Position numbers and translations under genes: made by a program
NCBI GenBank assembly: GCA_964401835.1
Contig: CAYNZP010000020.1
Coordinates: forward strand, 1 to 29,063
Direction of reading: 5' to 3'
Length of the DNA: 29,063 nucleotides
DNA from: CAYNZP01 sp964401835
GTDB lineage: Bacteria > Planctomycetota > Phycisphaerae > SM23-33
Shown here: in pieces, positions 15,408 through 24,812 of the stretch
Position numbering within the stretch: the stretch's first letter is position 1
How the letters are laid out: each line of letters begins with the position of its first letter
The notes under the pieces: model-generated
What the model was told of the DNA's origin: nothing
The model's database searches: none
Seen by the model: only the letters and a program-made list of their open reading frames with translations

Positions 15408-16374
15408 TGTGCGTCTGGGATAGCTGGCGATACGGATTTGGCGGCAATATATTTCGACCGTCTGCGGACAGCCGCGAACTTCCACCATCCTGCCGACATG
15501 TACGAACGGAACGCTGTATTGTCTGCCTTCGAAGCTCACCAGGCAGTCACGCTTTACTTTCCGGCAAACCTGCACATCGAACGGTGCGGGCAGTGTCTTG
15601 GGTAATGGCCTTGAGGTGGCTTCGTTCTCCTCGCCACGTCTCGTGGATGCTTAGCCCCGAGATCGGGCACAGTAGCGATTTCGCGGATTTGAAGATACTT
15701 CACGTCCCGGCTGCGACGTTCCACCTTGCCCTTGTTGCTGGGCGTACGGACACGACACGGATTGATCTCGAAGCCCATCTGTCGAGCATACGACGCATAG
15801 CCCTGGTGCAGCTTTGCCCACGGGCCGGCTCCTGACGCCACGCCGGTCTTGAGATTGTCGATACGCGCCGTCGCGGCGACGCCGCCAATGAAGGCAAAGG
15901 CCTTGTTGTGACAGTCCAGCCACGACAGAAGATCCTGCCCGACGCTCCAGATCACCGACCACATTCGACTGTGGCTGAGAATCATCAAAACGCTTGCAGC
16001 CGAACCCGACCACCGAGCTCTTCGATGTATATCCACGGCCCCTGAACCCAGTCGATCTGCGTCTGAGCACCAACCGCCGTCTCCACACGACGAATCGGCC
16101 GAACTTTCGGAACCGGCGTGCGACGGCGAACATACCGAAGAACCGAACGATAGCTGCCGGAGTAACCGTAACGCGTCACCAGCAGTTCATAGAGTGTTTT
16201 GATGGGTTCTGGCCGCTGCTGGGATTGCTGATCCATCCATACCTGAATCACCTCATCATAAGGTTCGCAGGCCTCCGGCTGACTTTTGCGGCCATCTTTT
16301 GTTCCGACTTCGAGCCGTTCGACCTGTTCGGGGGAGACCGTCACATTCAGCAATAGATTTTCATAGGTACACAT
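15405..16374 (-). pseudogene. istA: IS21-family transposase IstA, frameshifted
   Basis: Three frames read in order along the minus strand make one IstA. The first has YGYSGSYRSVLRYVRRR, then ETAVGAQTQIDWVQ with the first catalytic Asp. The second (about 16000-15560) has HNKAFAFIGGV, IDNLKTGV with the second Asp, and NKGKVERR with the catalytic Glu. The third has CLVSFEGRQYSVPFVHVGR near the C-terminus (about 15570-15410). At least two frameshifts separate them, so no full protein can be made. The N-terminal helix-turn-helix expected before the first block is not clear. Confidence 0.65.
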
Positions 16375-16501
16375 CGAAGCGAGAAAATCCCAATTGCCCC
16401 CCAAATCAGTATGCACAACACTGACCTGCCGGTCCCAACGCTCGGTGGCAATTTTTGTCAGATTCAAAATTCGCTGAAACCAAGGATTATCCCGAAACAA
16501 T

Positions 16502-16843
16502 TCAAAATGCATCTCGGCCAGAGTTTTTCCCCCGCATGGAACGAACCAGACGGTGTCCGGCTGGATTTCCACCTTCGCGCCCAAAAAAGCCGCTACTACG
16601 CCCGGGCCATAATTCGGCCACCATCGCGGAGAAGAAGAGGGACTGGCGTCTCTCTGGCAGCGCATCGATAATCCGGCGTACATTGTGGATAAAGCCCATG
16701 CCTCTCTCATGCATGAGTTCTTTCAGCTTGAAAACCAATTCATCCAAGGAAAATCCTGTTTCCGCCGTTGCGGCCAACAATTCCATCTGTATACCGTTTC
16801 GCATGGCTTGAGTCCTTTCAATACCGATTGTTTTTGCAACCAT
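16502..16843 (-). other. Unrecognised transposon-like frame upstream of istA
   Basis: A 113-codon frame begins MVAKTIGIERTQAMRNGIQM and includes a helical stretch (FSLDELVFKLKELMHERGMG). It overlaps, in another frame, the upstream half of the frame that leads into istA. It may be the front of the same insertion after a frameshift or a second decayed element. No family was recognised. Confidence 0.25.
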
Positions 16844-16929
16844 ACGGTATCAAAACTCAAGCCATCATTACATTCAGCCCACCAAACATGGGACGTCAAT
16901 AAATATTTAAAAATCTTTTACAGGATGCA

Positions 16930-19900
16930 CTATTCATTGCTGGTGATTTCGATGAGCGCCACGGCGTGCGAACCGACGTTAACCTTTAAGTTGTACCCGT
17001 CAAGACCGCTGACCCCGCAATGGTTGTCATCAAGACGGTTCTCGGCCTGCGTTATCCTCGCCCAGCCGAACATTTTAGGGTTAAGCCGCAATGTTACGGT
17101 GGTATTCTTCTTTTCGAGGTTACTGATAACGAGAAGCGCCCGCTTGCCGTCATGGTTCTTCCACAGGCTCACCTTTGTTGTCGCAGGCTTGTCTTTGACC
17201 CTTACATAGGGATCAATCTTCCAGTATCCGATGAAATCGGATGTCGCTTTGACAGCCCCGAATTGCTTTAGGGCGAGGCAGACCTTGCGATAATACACGG
17301 GATCGTAGTGCGTGCAGGCCGGCAGGGTCCCCTGAGGCAGCGTGCAGGCCATGACCGAGCGGCTCAGCGGCAGTCTCTTCGTCTTGTGGATACCTTTCGT
17401 GCGGATTGCCGGGTAGAAGAGGGTGCTGACACCCCAGTGCCAGGCGCTGTGCTGTATGCTGTAGATGACGAAGGGATGGTCATCAACGTAGTCGTTGTCG
17501 CCCCTCATCCAGGGTCCGCTTTGCGTGCGCCAGTGTTCACCGTTCCAGAAGTGCGTGACGAAGGTGGCCGCGGGCAGAGAGATGGCGTCCGAGTTGTGAA
17601 TAATAATGACGTGCTCTGGCTTGCCATACTCCAGGCAAAGTGCGGCTGCCCGCCGGTAGAACTCGCGATAGGCGCGGATAGGGAACTCTCCACTGCAGCC
17701 ATGCAGCCTGTTCGAGCACGGCCGAGGGTCGCCGAAGTCAAAGTAAAAGCCATCCAGGTCAAAGGTGTGCAGCAGATTTCGCATACTTTCGGTGGCGTAA
17801 TCGATCCACTTGCTTCGAGGACAGACCATAAAGTTATGTCCTGAACGTCCGCGTTTGTTGCGATCAAGCCACAGTGAATACTGGAATGAACCTTGGGGCG
17901 TGCGTTGCCATTCCTTAAGGAAGAAGGGCGTCATGGGATCGTCATCCGGCAGCGTGCTTGGGTTCAAATAGGGAACAAGTTTCTTGCCTATTTTTTTGTG
18001 GCGCTTCACATCATCACGCAGGTAGCGTACCCAGAAATCTTTCTCCCCTCTGTGCCACCAGCCGGCTGCCTGGTCGCCGAAGGTCCAGCCGAAGTATGCC
18101 TTGTATGGCGGGTCCGCCCAAGTATCACCTTCGTGAAAACCGGCCAGGTTGTTAAGCGGGAAGTTGTCGGGGAGGGGCTTGACCGGCGTGGCCAGCAAGC
18201 CGAACTCCACATGTCTCCTGGCCCCGGCCGGGAGGTTCGTGATGAAGGTGATCTCCAGCCAGACCCGTTTGCCGTCGGACTCGATGCGGATGGGCTTCCC
18301 GGGCGGCTTGTGCCAGCCGTCCCTGCTCTCGGCAAACCAGAAGAGACCCCGCTCGTAGTCGCCGATCCAGACGTAAGGACGGTAGGGGAAGAACTTGTTC
18401 CTGACGAAACCGTCAAAGGCGGTCGAACCCATCGCCTCGTCGGTCATGTGATAGAGTTTGGCATAGTCGGCCTTAACAGGGATGCGGAGGGAGATCTGAT
18501 TCACGGCCTGCTGTGCCTTCAGGTCAAGGGCATACCAGATGAAGCCGTCATACTCGATCCAGGCCTCGCCCTTAACGGCCAACGGCCCAGGGCTGCTTAG
18601 TATAAACTCAGCACGAGTCTTTGTGGACTTGGTGAGTTTGGAGCGGCCCTTTAGGGGTTTTCCGTCTACGGCAAGCTCAATGGCCCCGGCCAGGAAGTCT
18701 ACCCCTCCCGTCCTTATGGCCGTTGGAAGGACGCCGGCACCGAAGGTGTGCACCCGTCCCCAGCAGCCCACCTTGGTCCCAGCCGCCGTTTTCCGGACCT
18801 CAAGCGGGGTGAATGGAGGCAGCACTTTATCCTTCATCGGTGCGGGTGCTTTCATCCACGGTTCACGCTTAGGGACGACGAAGCTCGACTTATCGCGGGC
18901 TACTTCCTTTCCAACAGTGTCCAGGGCCAGGAGCAGGACGTCGTAATTGCCCGGCCTGTCCATGGAGATGGCTAGCTCAATGGCCTTGCCTTCCTCTGGT
19001 GTGACCCTGGCGGCTACCTTCCCGTTGGGCTGCACCAGACGAAGCTCGGGAGAGAGCTTACCACCCGTGGCCTTCCGGCGGGCGGCAGTCAGGAATCGCT
19101 TCACGCTTGACTGGATGATGACCTTGTCGTAGCCCGGTAGGGGTGTCACTGTAAGCAGGCTGCCGGAGAGGTGGTAGGGAATGACCTGTTCAAAGAGGGG
19201 GAGCTCTGTCCCGGCCGCCCTCAGAAGGAATCGGATCCGTCGGGAGATGTCGTCGGTTATCCGACGGTTCAGCTCCAGGGAGCGGCTCTCGCCTGGTTCG
19301 AGCCTAAAGGATTCCTCAATCTCCTTGTCTCCCGCTTCCGTCACTGCCTCGAAGCAGACCTTGTAGGTTAGGTCAACTTCCTTCTGGGACGGATTGACGA
19401 AGGTTATGCTTTGCGAGAAGACTCCGCCCCCTGGGTCCCCCTGTCTGACGATTGCCGCGCCGACTGACAAGTCCGTGAACCACAGCCTTCCCATGTTCTG
19501 CCAATTATCCCCCTTTTTTTGGCCGGTCCAGCTCGTGATTATAGATTTACCGCGCACCTTCTGCAGGAGAGATAAGTTCATTAGCCATTGGGCACCTGGC
19601 TTGGGTGCCGTAACCCCAAGCGAGGCAAATGGTATGGCCATTTCCACATCCCATCGCTTCTTGCTTTCCATGGTAGTCTTGACCAGACTTTTGAAGGCCC
19701 ACGGCCCGGGCCACTGTTTATCCCCGTTTCTTGACTGGGTGTATTCTCCCTTGGTATTAGCTTTGAAACGAAACCGTGTCTTACCATCATCAGGTGATAG
19801 ATACAGGCTCAAGGCTTCAACTGACGAACCCGCCTTGGATATGGAAGCAGAGCCGGGCTTAGAGACTTCTGACCCTATTCCTTCCGGAAAGGGTATACGG

Positions 19901-21021
19901 GCCAATAGATACAGATGCTCCCGGTCGTGGGAAATCTGAATCCTGCCTGCTGGATAGGCCAGGGACCTGACCGGTTCCTTGGTATCTATCAGTTTGATGA
20001 TGGGTATGCTATGAGCCCATTCTTCTTCCTCTATGACACCGTCAATACGAGGGATAGACAAATTAAGGGGAACGGCCATAGTGGGGGGAACAAGCCCGGT
20101 GGTGCGCGATATTTTCTTTTTCTCTGCGTCACGATTGTAAACAGATAGGACCTGCTCGGGCCTGAGCACCTTTGGGAAGAACATCAACTCATCAATCAGG
20201 GTGTCATCACGGCCGTGACCGGGTTTACGCAGGCTGGGACCTTCACTCCAGGGCCCGATGTACACGCGACCGGGTGATTTCTTGTTAAACTCGAACAGCC
20301 GGCCCGGATCATTCCTGACCGACATAACCAGCTCGCCATCCAGAAAACACTTGATTTGAGTTGAATCCCAGGTGACTGCCCAATGGTGCCAGTTTCCCAT
20401 AACCACGTCCACGTCCGGACGCAGTAACTCCAACCGATCAATTACGCCAAAGAAATTCCACGCGGTTTTTGAACCGGTACTGGCATTCAGGTTCAGTAAG
20501 CCCCGGCCGCCGTCGCGCACCGACAGCAACGGGCGGTATTGTGTCCGGCGATCACCGCTAGAGACGAACTTTGCCTTCAGCCAAAAGGCAACGGTACCTG
20601 ACGGAGCCACGTTCCGAAATGCTCGGTAAGCAACCGCCGATTCTTCGCGGCCGAGAACCAGCGCCTGCCCACGTACACCGTTACGAAACGATGCATTCTC
20701 CGGGGCTTTTTCGGGCCTGCCAAGACCATGTGCGATTTCAGCATCCAACGTCTTGTCAAAAGATGCGTAAAAGCTGCACTGCTCTACGATTCCCTCGTCA
20801 GCTACACAGCAGTGCGATAGTACCATCACTGAGACAATAATCGCGAGGGCTCTTTTCATCGGGGCTGGATCACTCCCATGGTGCTTCATACGGCAAATAA
20901 GCGGCTTTAAGCCTTCGCCCTGAATGTCGCCGTGATGCATGAACGCATCCGTGCCATCGTCGGTCGTAACAAAGCCGAAGCCCTTGGAATCGTTAAACCA
21001 CTTAACTGTATCTTTTGCCAT
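16930..21021 (-). CDS. Large secreted LamG/CBM9 glycosidase-like protein, fused to a partial cold-shock domain
   Basis: The open frame has 1363 codons. Residues 1-39 are half a cold-shock domain. A signal peptide follows from Met55 (MKRALAIIVSVMVLSHCCVA), so the original gene probably started at 20859. Then come a LamG/concanavalin-like domain (about 80-300; FYASFDKTL, NWHHWAVTWDS, LIDELMFFPKVL), a CBM9/DOMON-like domain (about 310-530; RIDGVIEEEEW, WDVEMAIPFASLG), a beta-sandwich, and a barrel-like region with GFYFDFGDP and a conserved HNSD. The last resembles DUF6067/GH123-type glycosidases. It probably binds and cuts a polysaccharide outside the cytoplasm. Base composition looks richer in G+C than the genes on either side, suggesting separate acquisition. 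Confidence 0.7.
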   Translation of the reverse strand: MAKDTVKWFNDSKGFGFVTTDDGTDAFMHHGDIQGEGLKPLICRMKHHGSDPAPMKRALAIIVSVMVLSHCCVADEGIVEQCSFYASFDKTLDAEIAHGLGRPEKAPENASFRNGVRGQALVLGREESAVAYRAFRNVAPSGTVAFWLKAKFVSSGDRRTQYRPLLSVRDGGRGLLNLNASTGSKTAWNFFGVIDRLELLRPDVDVVMGNWHHWAVTWDSTQIKCFLDGELVMSVRNDPGRLFEFNKKSPGRVYIGPWSEGPSLRKPGHGRDDTLIDELMFFPKVLRPEQVLSVYNRDAEKKKISRTTGLVPPTMAVPLNLSIPRIDGVIEEEEWAHSIPIIKLIDTKEPVRSLAYPAGRIQISHDREHLYLLARIPFPEGIGSEVSKPGSASISKAGSSVEALSLYLSPDDGKTRFRFKANTKGEYTQSRNGDKQWPGPWAFKSLVKTTMESKKRWDVEMAIPFASLGVTAPKPGAQWLMNLSLLQKVRGKSIITSWTGQKKGDNWQNMGRLWFTDLSVGAAIVRQGDPGGGVFSQSITFVNPSQKEVDLTYKVCFEAVTEAGDKEIEESFRLEPGESRSLELNRRITDDISRRIRFLLRAAGTELPLFEQVIPYHLSGSLLTVTPLPGYDKVIIQSSVKRFLTAARRKATGGKLSPELRLVQPNGKVAARVTPEEGKAIELAISMDRPGNYDVLLLALDTVGKEVARDKSSFVVPKREPWMKAPAPMKDKVLPPFTPLEVRKTAAGTKVGCWGRVHTFGAGVLPTAIRTGGVDFLAGAIELAVDGKPLKGRSKLTKSTKTRAEFILSSPGPLAVKGEAWIEYDGFIWYALDLKAQQAVNQISLRIPVKADYAKLYHMTDEAMGSTAFDGFVRNKFFPYRPYVWIGDYERGLFWFAESRDGWHKPPGKPIRIESDGKRVWLEITFITNLPAGARRHVEFGLLATPVKPLPDNFPLNNLAGFHEGDTWADPPYKAYFGWTFGDQAAGWWHRGEKDFWVRYLRDDVKRHKKIGKKLVPYLNPSTLPDDDPMTPFFLKEWQRTPQGSFQYSLWLDRNKRGRSGHNFMVCPRSKWIDYATESMRNLLHTFDLDGFYFDFGDPRPCSNRLHGCSGEFPIRAYREFYRRAAALCLEYGKPEHVIIIHNSDAISLPAATFVTHFWNGEHWRTQSGPWMRGDNDYVDDHPFVIYSIQHSAWHWGVSTLFYPAIRTKGIHKTKRLPLSRSVMACTLPQGTLPACTHYDPVYYRKVCLALKQFGAVKATSDFIGYWKIDPYVRVKDKPATTKVSLWKNHDGKRALLVISNLEKKNTTVTLRLNPKMFGWARITQAENRLDDNHCGVSGLDGYNLKVNVGSHAVALIEITSNE
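20905..21021 (-). other. Truncated cold-shock (CspA-type) domain at the front of the glycosidase frame
   Basis: Residues 1-39 read VKWFNDSKGFGFVTTDDG, then DAFMHHGDIQGEGLK, the first three strands of a cold-shock domain with the RNP1-like KGFGFV; the other half is missing. A strong AAGGAG eight bases before the ATG shows that the csp ribosome site is intact. The frame then runs without a stop into the glycosidase gene. No matching second half was seen at the far end of that gene. The 230 bases upstream of the ATG hold no gene and are probably the csp leader. Confidence 0.7.
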
Positions 21022-21251
21022 GTTTATGGCTCCTTAAGTAAAGAACCGCGGGTTCACGTACGCGGCATTTTAGAATTCAAGCTTCGCTTGCCCACTGTCT
21101 TCTTGTCCCTGCTGTTAAACATATTTGCGTATAATTGATTCATTTATCCCTATCGTTGATGCAAGATAACCTACCTACCAAACTTGTCTTCAAAATAGAT
21201 CAATATCCGGGGAGCAGATCAACATCACAAATCGCATAAAAACCTTTCAGA

Positions 21252-22490
21252 CTAAGAGTATTTTGCTGATAGTTCTTTAGCAATATCAGTCCATATATGT
21301 AAACGGTCGGGATGGCCTACCAATGTTTGCAGTTCTCTTAAAACAATTTGGTAATAGTGGCCCTGAAGTCGCTGCAGGCCTTCCACAAGATCATTTCTAA
21401 TCGTTGAAACATCGTCAGGAAAAACTACTTCACTGGCCTTCTGTCGCCACATTATACTGTAATCTTTACCAACCTTGTTCAATACGACATCCAAATCTGT
21501 CCATGCGCTGCAAACTAATATCCGCAGGTTCGGAATTGACAACACGCCGTCTATTTTATGAGTAAGATTTTCACAACAACCATAACAGACTCGCCCGAAT
21601 CGTTCAAAAATAGGCCTTTGATAGTTAAGGCAAAATTCCTCCCACATGGCTGGCGATACTTGATCGAATTCTTGCGAATTTCCATCACACCAGAGGTTTT
21701 TTAGATCAAACTTTCCATCCATAGGTAGGTCGCCTATTGGATCACTACAAAACATCGGTTCATCAATATTAACCGTAAGCAGGCCTGTAGACTCCCAAGC
21801 ATCAAGCTCTTTTAATTTGACTTCCAAGAGGTATTTCATCAACGTGTGCATAAGTTTAGGTTCAGCGATCATATCCATCATCATTTGCTCAAGACCACGA
21901 AGGTCAGCAGCAGCAGTACCCAACGTTGCCACACCCTCATAAGCTGGTCCACAAGCAAGCTTAACGGGTAGGACATCTCCAATCAATCCATCCATATACT
22001 CCAAACGCTCTGTCGTTTTTTGGTGATTATAGGTAAAAACCGGCTGACGAAGTTTGGCAAAATCGGATTCCGTTTTTAACGGTGGATCGTATCGCCATGA
22101 ACCACCTTCTTCGGTAGATCTGTGCTTGCCAATATCTACTCCCCATCGATTTGACGGTTCAACATCGAATTCTGCTTTCACAGGGAAGTATTTTTTCAGT
22201 GGAGAATCGTCATTAATTTCTTTTTTGATGATGATCTGACGAAAGTAATATTCGACCTCCCTTAAAAAGGGATCGCTGCAAGCCAGAGCATCTTCCGGCA
22301 AAAGCTCACTCCAGCAAGCTACGGGGCGACACCAGACAGGCGCACGATCAGGCTTTCGAAGTGCATTTACATCTCGCCATCTTTTACATATGGCTTCATT
22401 TTCTTGACTATTCGCATGCTCGGCAACGTTATAGGCCAATTTGCGAATTATGTCTCTTTCTTGTTGATAAGTAGTTGTCCTATGAACCAC
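21252..22490 (-). CDS. UroD/MtaA-like protein (uroporphyrinogen decarboxylase family)
   Basis: A GTG start at 22488-22490, nine bases after AAAGGA, gives 412 residues. The length and layout fit the uroporphyrinogen-decarboxylase-like family, which includes corrinoid methyltransferases and many uncharacterised proteins common in Planctomycetota and Lentisphaerota. The Cys-rich VCYGCCENL sits where relatives have a zinc-binding HxCG. True UroD is unlikely at this length and in this setting. It is the last gene of the minus-strand catabolic cluster, separated from the dehydrogenases by a broken LacI-like remnant. The substrate is unknown; transfer of a methyl group or decarboxylation of a sugar-derived acid are possibilities. 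Confidence 0.7.
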   Translation of the reverse strand: MVHRTTTYQQERDIIRKLAYNVAEHANSQENEAICKRWRDVNALRKPDRAPVWCRPVACWSELLPEDALACSDPFLREVEYYFRQIIIKKEINDDSPLKKYFPVKAEFDVEPSNRWGVDIGKHRSTEEGGSWRYDPPLKTESDFAKLRQPVFTYNHQKTTERLEYMDGLIGDVLPVKLACGPAYEGVATLGTAAADLRGLEQMMMDMIAEPKLMHTLMKYLLEVKLKELDAWESTGLLTVNIDEPMFCSDPIGDLPMDGKFDLKNLWCDGNSQEFDQVSPAMWEEFCLNYQRPIFERFGRVCYGCCENLTHKIDGVLSIPNLRILVCSAWTDLDVVLNKVGKDYSIMWRQKASEVVFPDDVSTIRNDLVEGLQRLQGHYYQIVLRELQTLVGHPDRLHIWTDIAKELSAKYS

Positions 22491-22501
22491 TTTGATATCC
22501 T

Positions 22502-22683
22502 TTAGTAATTAATAGCAGGCCTGTTCGCTGATTTTAAACTTGCGAAAGACTCCCTTAATGCTAAACCTTTGTTCAATTGCACATCCAACTGATGTAACTT
22601 TTCAACAATCTGCTGCAGCAAAAACTCTTTATGTCCAAATTATGTCCAAATCTCGCCAACAATTTTGGAGGAGAACCTAATTT
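22502..22683 (-). pseudogene. LacI-type regulator, C-terminal remnant with 11-base duplication
   Basis: Read on the minus strand, KLGSPPKLLARFGH is followed, after an 11-base tandem duplication, by KEFLLQQIVEKLHQLDVQLN and KGLALRESFASLKSA, ending at TAA 22502-22504. LLLQQI-x-LxxRES is typical of the end of LacI-family sugar regulators. Removing one copy of the repeat leaves exactly 57 codons in frame, so the duplication caused the break. The DNA-binding part is gone. It ends just before the UroD-like gene and its ribosome site. Confidence 0.45.
22630..22651 (+). repeat. 11-base perfect tandem duplication
   Basis: TATGTCCAAAT occurs twice head to tail. It lies inside the regulator remnant and shifts its frame, which fits a slippage event rather than a binding site. 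Confidence 0.8.
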
Positions 22684-22796
22684 CTATTTACAAGCCCTGA
22701 ATTTTTCGGGATAAATACATGAATCGTTTTTTGATTGGTAATGTTCGCTCATCCAGATATGGTCGGTCGGTAAAATTCAATACTTTTTTAGTGATT

Positions 22797-23771
22797 TTAT
22801 TTCCTACTTTCAAAAGCATCGATCATCATCCCTATTACGTGTTCCTGAGTTATTCGCCAGGCATCTACGGAACAACCGCCTATATGGGGCGCTAATACAA
22901 GGTTGTCATGTTCTTTTGCGTATTGAATGAGCGGGTCATCGTTCAGATTATCAAAGAAACCTTTTTCGAATTCCAGGGGATGAACATCTATTCCGGCTCC
23001 GGCAAGAGGGCCATTTTTAAGAGCTTCGATCAAGGCCTGTTCGTCAATCAATGGCCCACGGGCTGTATTGATTAGATAAGAACCGGTTTTGAACTTAGAT
23101 AGCATTTCGGCATCGATCATATGCCCGTCTCCCTCGGGCAGATGTGTATGCAGTGAAATGACATCACTTTTGGAGACTAATTCTTCCAGAGAACTAACTC
23201 GTTCCAGATTGTCTACTTCTGGCTCGTCGACAAATGGATCAAAGTATCTAACCTTCATTTCGAAGGCTTTACCGTATCGGGCAACCATTATTCCAAGCCG
23301 TCCCAAGCCAACGATTCCCAAATCCATCCGTGAAAGCATGCGCTGCGATGGCCAGTCATTACGATTCCATGTGCCGCCGCAAACTGCTTTAAAAGCCCAT
23401 GGAATTCTTCGGGAAACGGCGAAGAGAAGTGCAAAAGACATTTCCGCTGTAGGAGTAATGGTTTTAAGGAATTCCTTTTCATGCCTTAGGTACATGACCT
23501 TGATGCCTTTGGAATTGGCATATTCTACGTCTACGTGCGGCGCACCCGTGCATGCTGTACCAATGATCTTTAGTTTTGAAAAGCTGTCAATTTTCTCTTT
23601 GTCGTAAAGAAACTTAAGAGGCGCAATAATACCATCGACAGAACTTAATAATTCCAGTGTATCTTCATCGGGGGTATTCAGACGTACTAAGTCGAAATTG
23701 TCCTCCATCATTTGAATACTTTCCGGCTGATATTCCGAAACTCCATAATAAATTACTTTTGGTTTTGACAT
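22797..23771 (-). CDS. D-isomer-specific 2-hydroxyacid dehydrogenase (copy 2)
   Basis: ATG at 23769-23771, nine bases after GGAG, gives 324 residues; a longer start at 23786 lacks such a site. The NAD-binding motif is GLGRLG (155-160). The catalytic Arg238 lies in NTARGPL, with Glu267 and His296 (APHIGG) completing the triad. The likely reaction is reversible NAD(P)-linked oxidation of a 2-hydroxy acid to the 2-keto acid. It is clearly a sister of the next gene upstream (same order of motifs and near-identical N-terminal YANSK and RRIPW segments), so the two arose by tandem duplication and may act on two related acids or as a heteromer. Confidence 0.85.
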   Translation of the reverse strand: MSKPKVIYYGVSEYQPESIQMMEDNFDLVRLNTPDEDTLELLSSVDGIIAPLKFLYDKEKIDSFSKLKIIGTACTGAPHVDVEYANSKGIKVMYLRHEKEFLKTITPTAEMSFALLFAVSRRIPWAFKAVCGGTWNRNDWPSQRMLSRMDLGIVGLGRLGIMVARYGKAFEMKVRYFDPFVDEPEVDNLERVSSLEELVSKSDVISLHTHLPEGDGHMIDAEMLSKFKTGSYLINTARGPLIDEQALIEALKNGPLAGAGIDVHPLEFEKGFFDNLNDDPLIQYAKEHDNLVLAPHIGGCSVDAWRITQEHVIGMMIDAFESRK

Positions 23772-23824
23772 TACATTTATCTCCATGGTTTTTTGTTAAG
23801 ATGTTTTATTTTTGATACGAATAT

Positions 23825-24787
23825 CTAACTTTTCAGTGCATCAATCAGCATCCTTATCGCTCGTTCCTGCGTTAATCTCCAGGCATCAAAAGTTGAACCA
23901 GCAATATGTGGCGTGATCAAGAGGTTTTCATGCTTGTTTGCGTATTTAACCAGAGGATGATCGCTAATATCACCGGTGAAATCATGGTCGAACTCTTCAG
24001 GAATTACATCTAAAGCTGCGCCTGCGAGTCTACCGCTTTCCAAAGCTTCCAAAAGAGCGGAAGTTTCCAATAAAGGTCCTCTTCCGGTATTTATGAGGTA
24101 AGAACCGGGCCGGAACTTATCGAGCACCGCTTTGTTTATTAAGTTTTTCGTTTTCTCGGAGAGCATCACATGAAGGCTGACTACGTCACTGTTTGAGACC
24201 AACTCTTCCAGACTTTCGACGCGGATCACTCCTTCAATAGGAGATTTTTCAACAAATGGGTCGTAATATCGCACTTTCATGCCAAATCCTACACCGTAAC
24301 GAGCCACATATTGTCCTACACGGCCTATCCCAATAATGCCCAACTCCATTTTTGAAAACATCTTGGGGCAAGCCCATGCATTTCGATTCCATTGGCCTCC
24401 GGTTACTGCTTTATGTGACCAGGGAATACGACGAACCAAGGCCATCATAAGCCCCCATGTCAATTCCGGTGTGGGGGTAATTTTCATATCTTCGAACTGA
24501 TCCTGTAGGTGCATTACCTTGATACTCTTGGAATTTGCATATTCAGTATCTATATGTGGGGCTCCGCCCGTATTCGAAGCGATTGCGCGAAGTTTAGTGC
24601 AGGCATCTATCTTTTCCTTTCCCCAGTAGTATTTCAGCGGGGCCAGGATTCCGTCAAGAGTAGCAAGCAACTCCGGAGTGTCATCATCGGGACTTTCAAG
24701 TCGGACCAGATCAAAATTCTCTTCCAACAGCTTCTGATTTTCCGGTCGGTAATTTAACACTTCATAATAGACTACTTTTGGTTTCAT
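23825..24787 (-). CDS. D-isomer-specific 2-hydroxyacid dehydrogenase (copy 1)
   Basis: The 320-residue product carries GIGRVG (153-158), Arg236 in NTGRGPLL, a Glu in the ALDVIPEEF segment and His294 in TPHIAGSTFDAW, the full catalytic set of the family. Both copies share an unusual PEN/PES start region and RRIPWxxKAV before the NAD domain. It is 25 bases after a UroD-like gene and 53 bases before its sister copy, so it is co-transcribed with them. The substrate is unknown; glyoxylate/hydroxypyruvate or a sugar-derived 2-keto acid are typical for the family. Confidence 0.85.
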   Translation of the reverse strand: MKPKVVYYEVLNYRPENQKLLEENFDLVRLESPDDDTPELLATLDGILAPLKYYWGKEKIDACTKLRAIASNTGGAPHIDTEYANSKSIKVMHLQDQFEDMKITPTPELTWGLMMALVRRIPWSHKAVTGGQWNRNAWACPKMFSKMELGIIGIGRVGQYVARYGVGFGMKVRYYDPFVEKSPIEGVIRVESLEELVSNSDVVSLHVMLSEKTKNLINKAVLDKFRPGSYLINTGRGPLLETSALLEALESGRLAGAALDVIPEEFDHDFTGDISDHPLVKYANKHENLLITPHIAGSTFDAWRLTQERAIRMLIDALKS

Positions 24788-24812
24788 CGTTGTTTTCCAT
24801 TAGTTAAATAAA

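Larger units (their letters stand above)
15405..16860 (-). mobile_element. Decayed IS21-type insertion inside the TauE gene
   Basis: The 15405 edge is placed where the TauE reading frame ends and the transposase C-terminus begins. The other edge is uncertain; it is set near the start of the last transposon-like frame. No terminal inverted repeats or target duplication could be identified by eye, and no istB ATPase gene was found, so the copy is probably inactive. Confidence 0.5.

Noticed and set aside
15308..16811. Plus-strand open frames across the insertion.
   Set aside because: They lie opposite clear IS21 transposase motifs and have no protein-like features of their own.
17020..20840. 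Many plus-strand open frames opposite the large glycosidase-like gene.
   Set aside because: They are antisense to a continuous multidomain protein and arise from its G+C-rich codon use.
21022..21251. A riboswitch or cold-shock thermometer in the csp leader.
   Set aside because: No recognisable conserved core was found by eye; only the ribosome site is clear.
22630..22651. Direct-repeat operator for the UroD-like gene.
   Set aside because: The repeat lies inside a decayed coding frame and exactly explains its frameshift.
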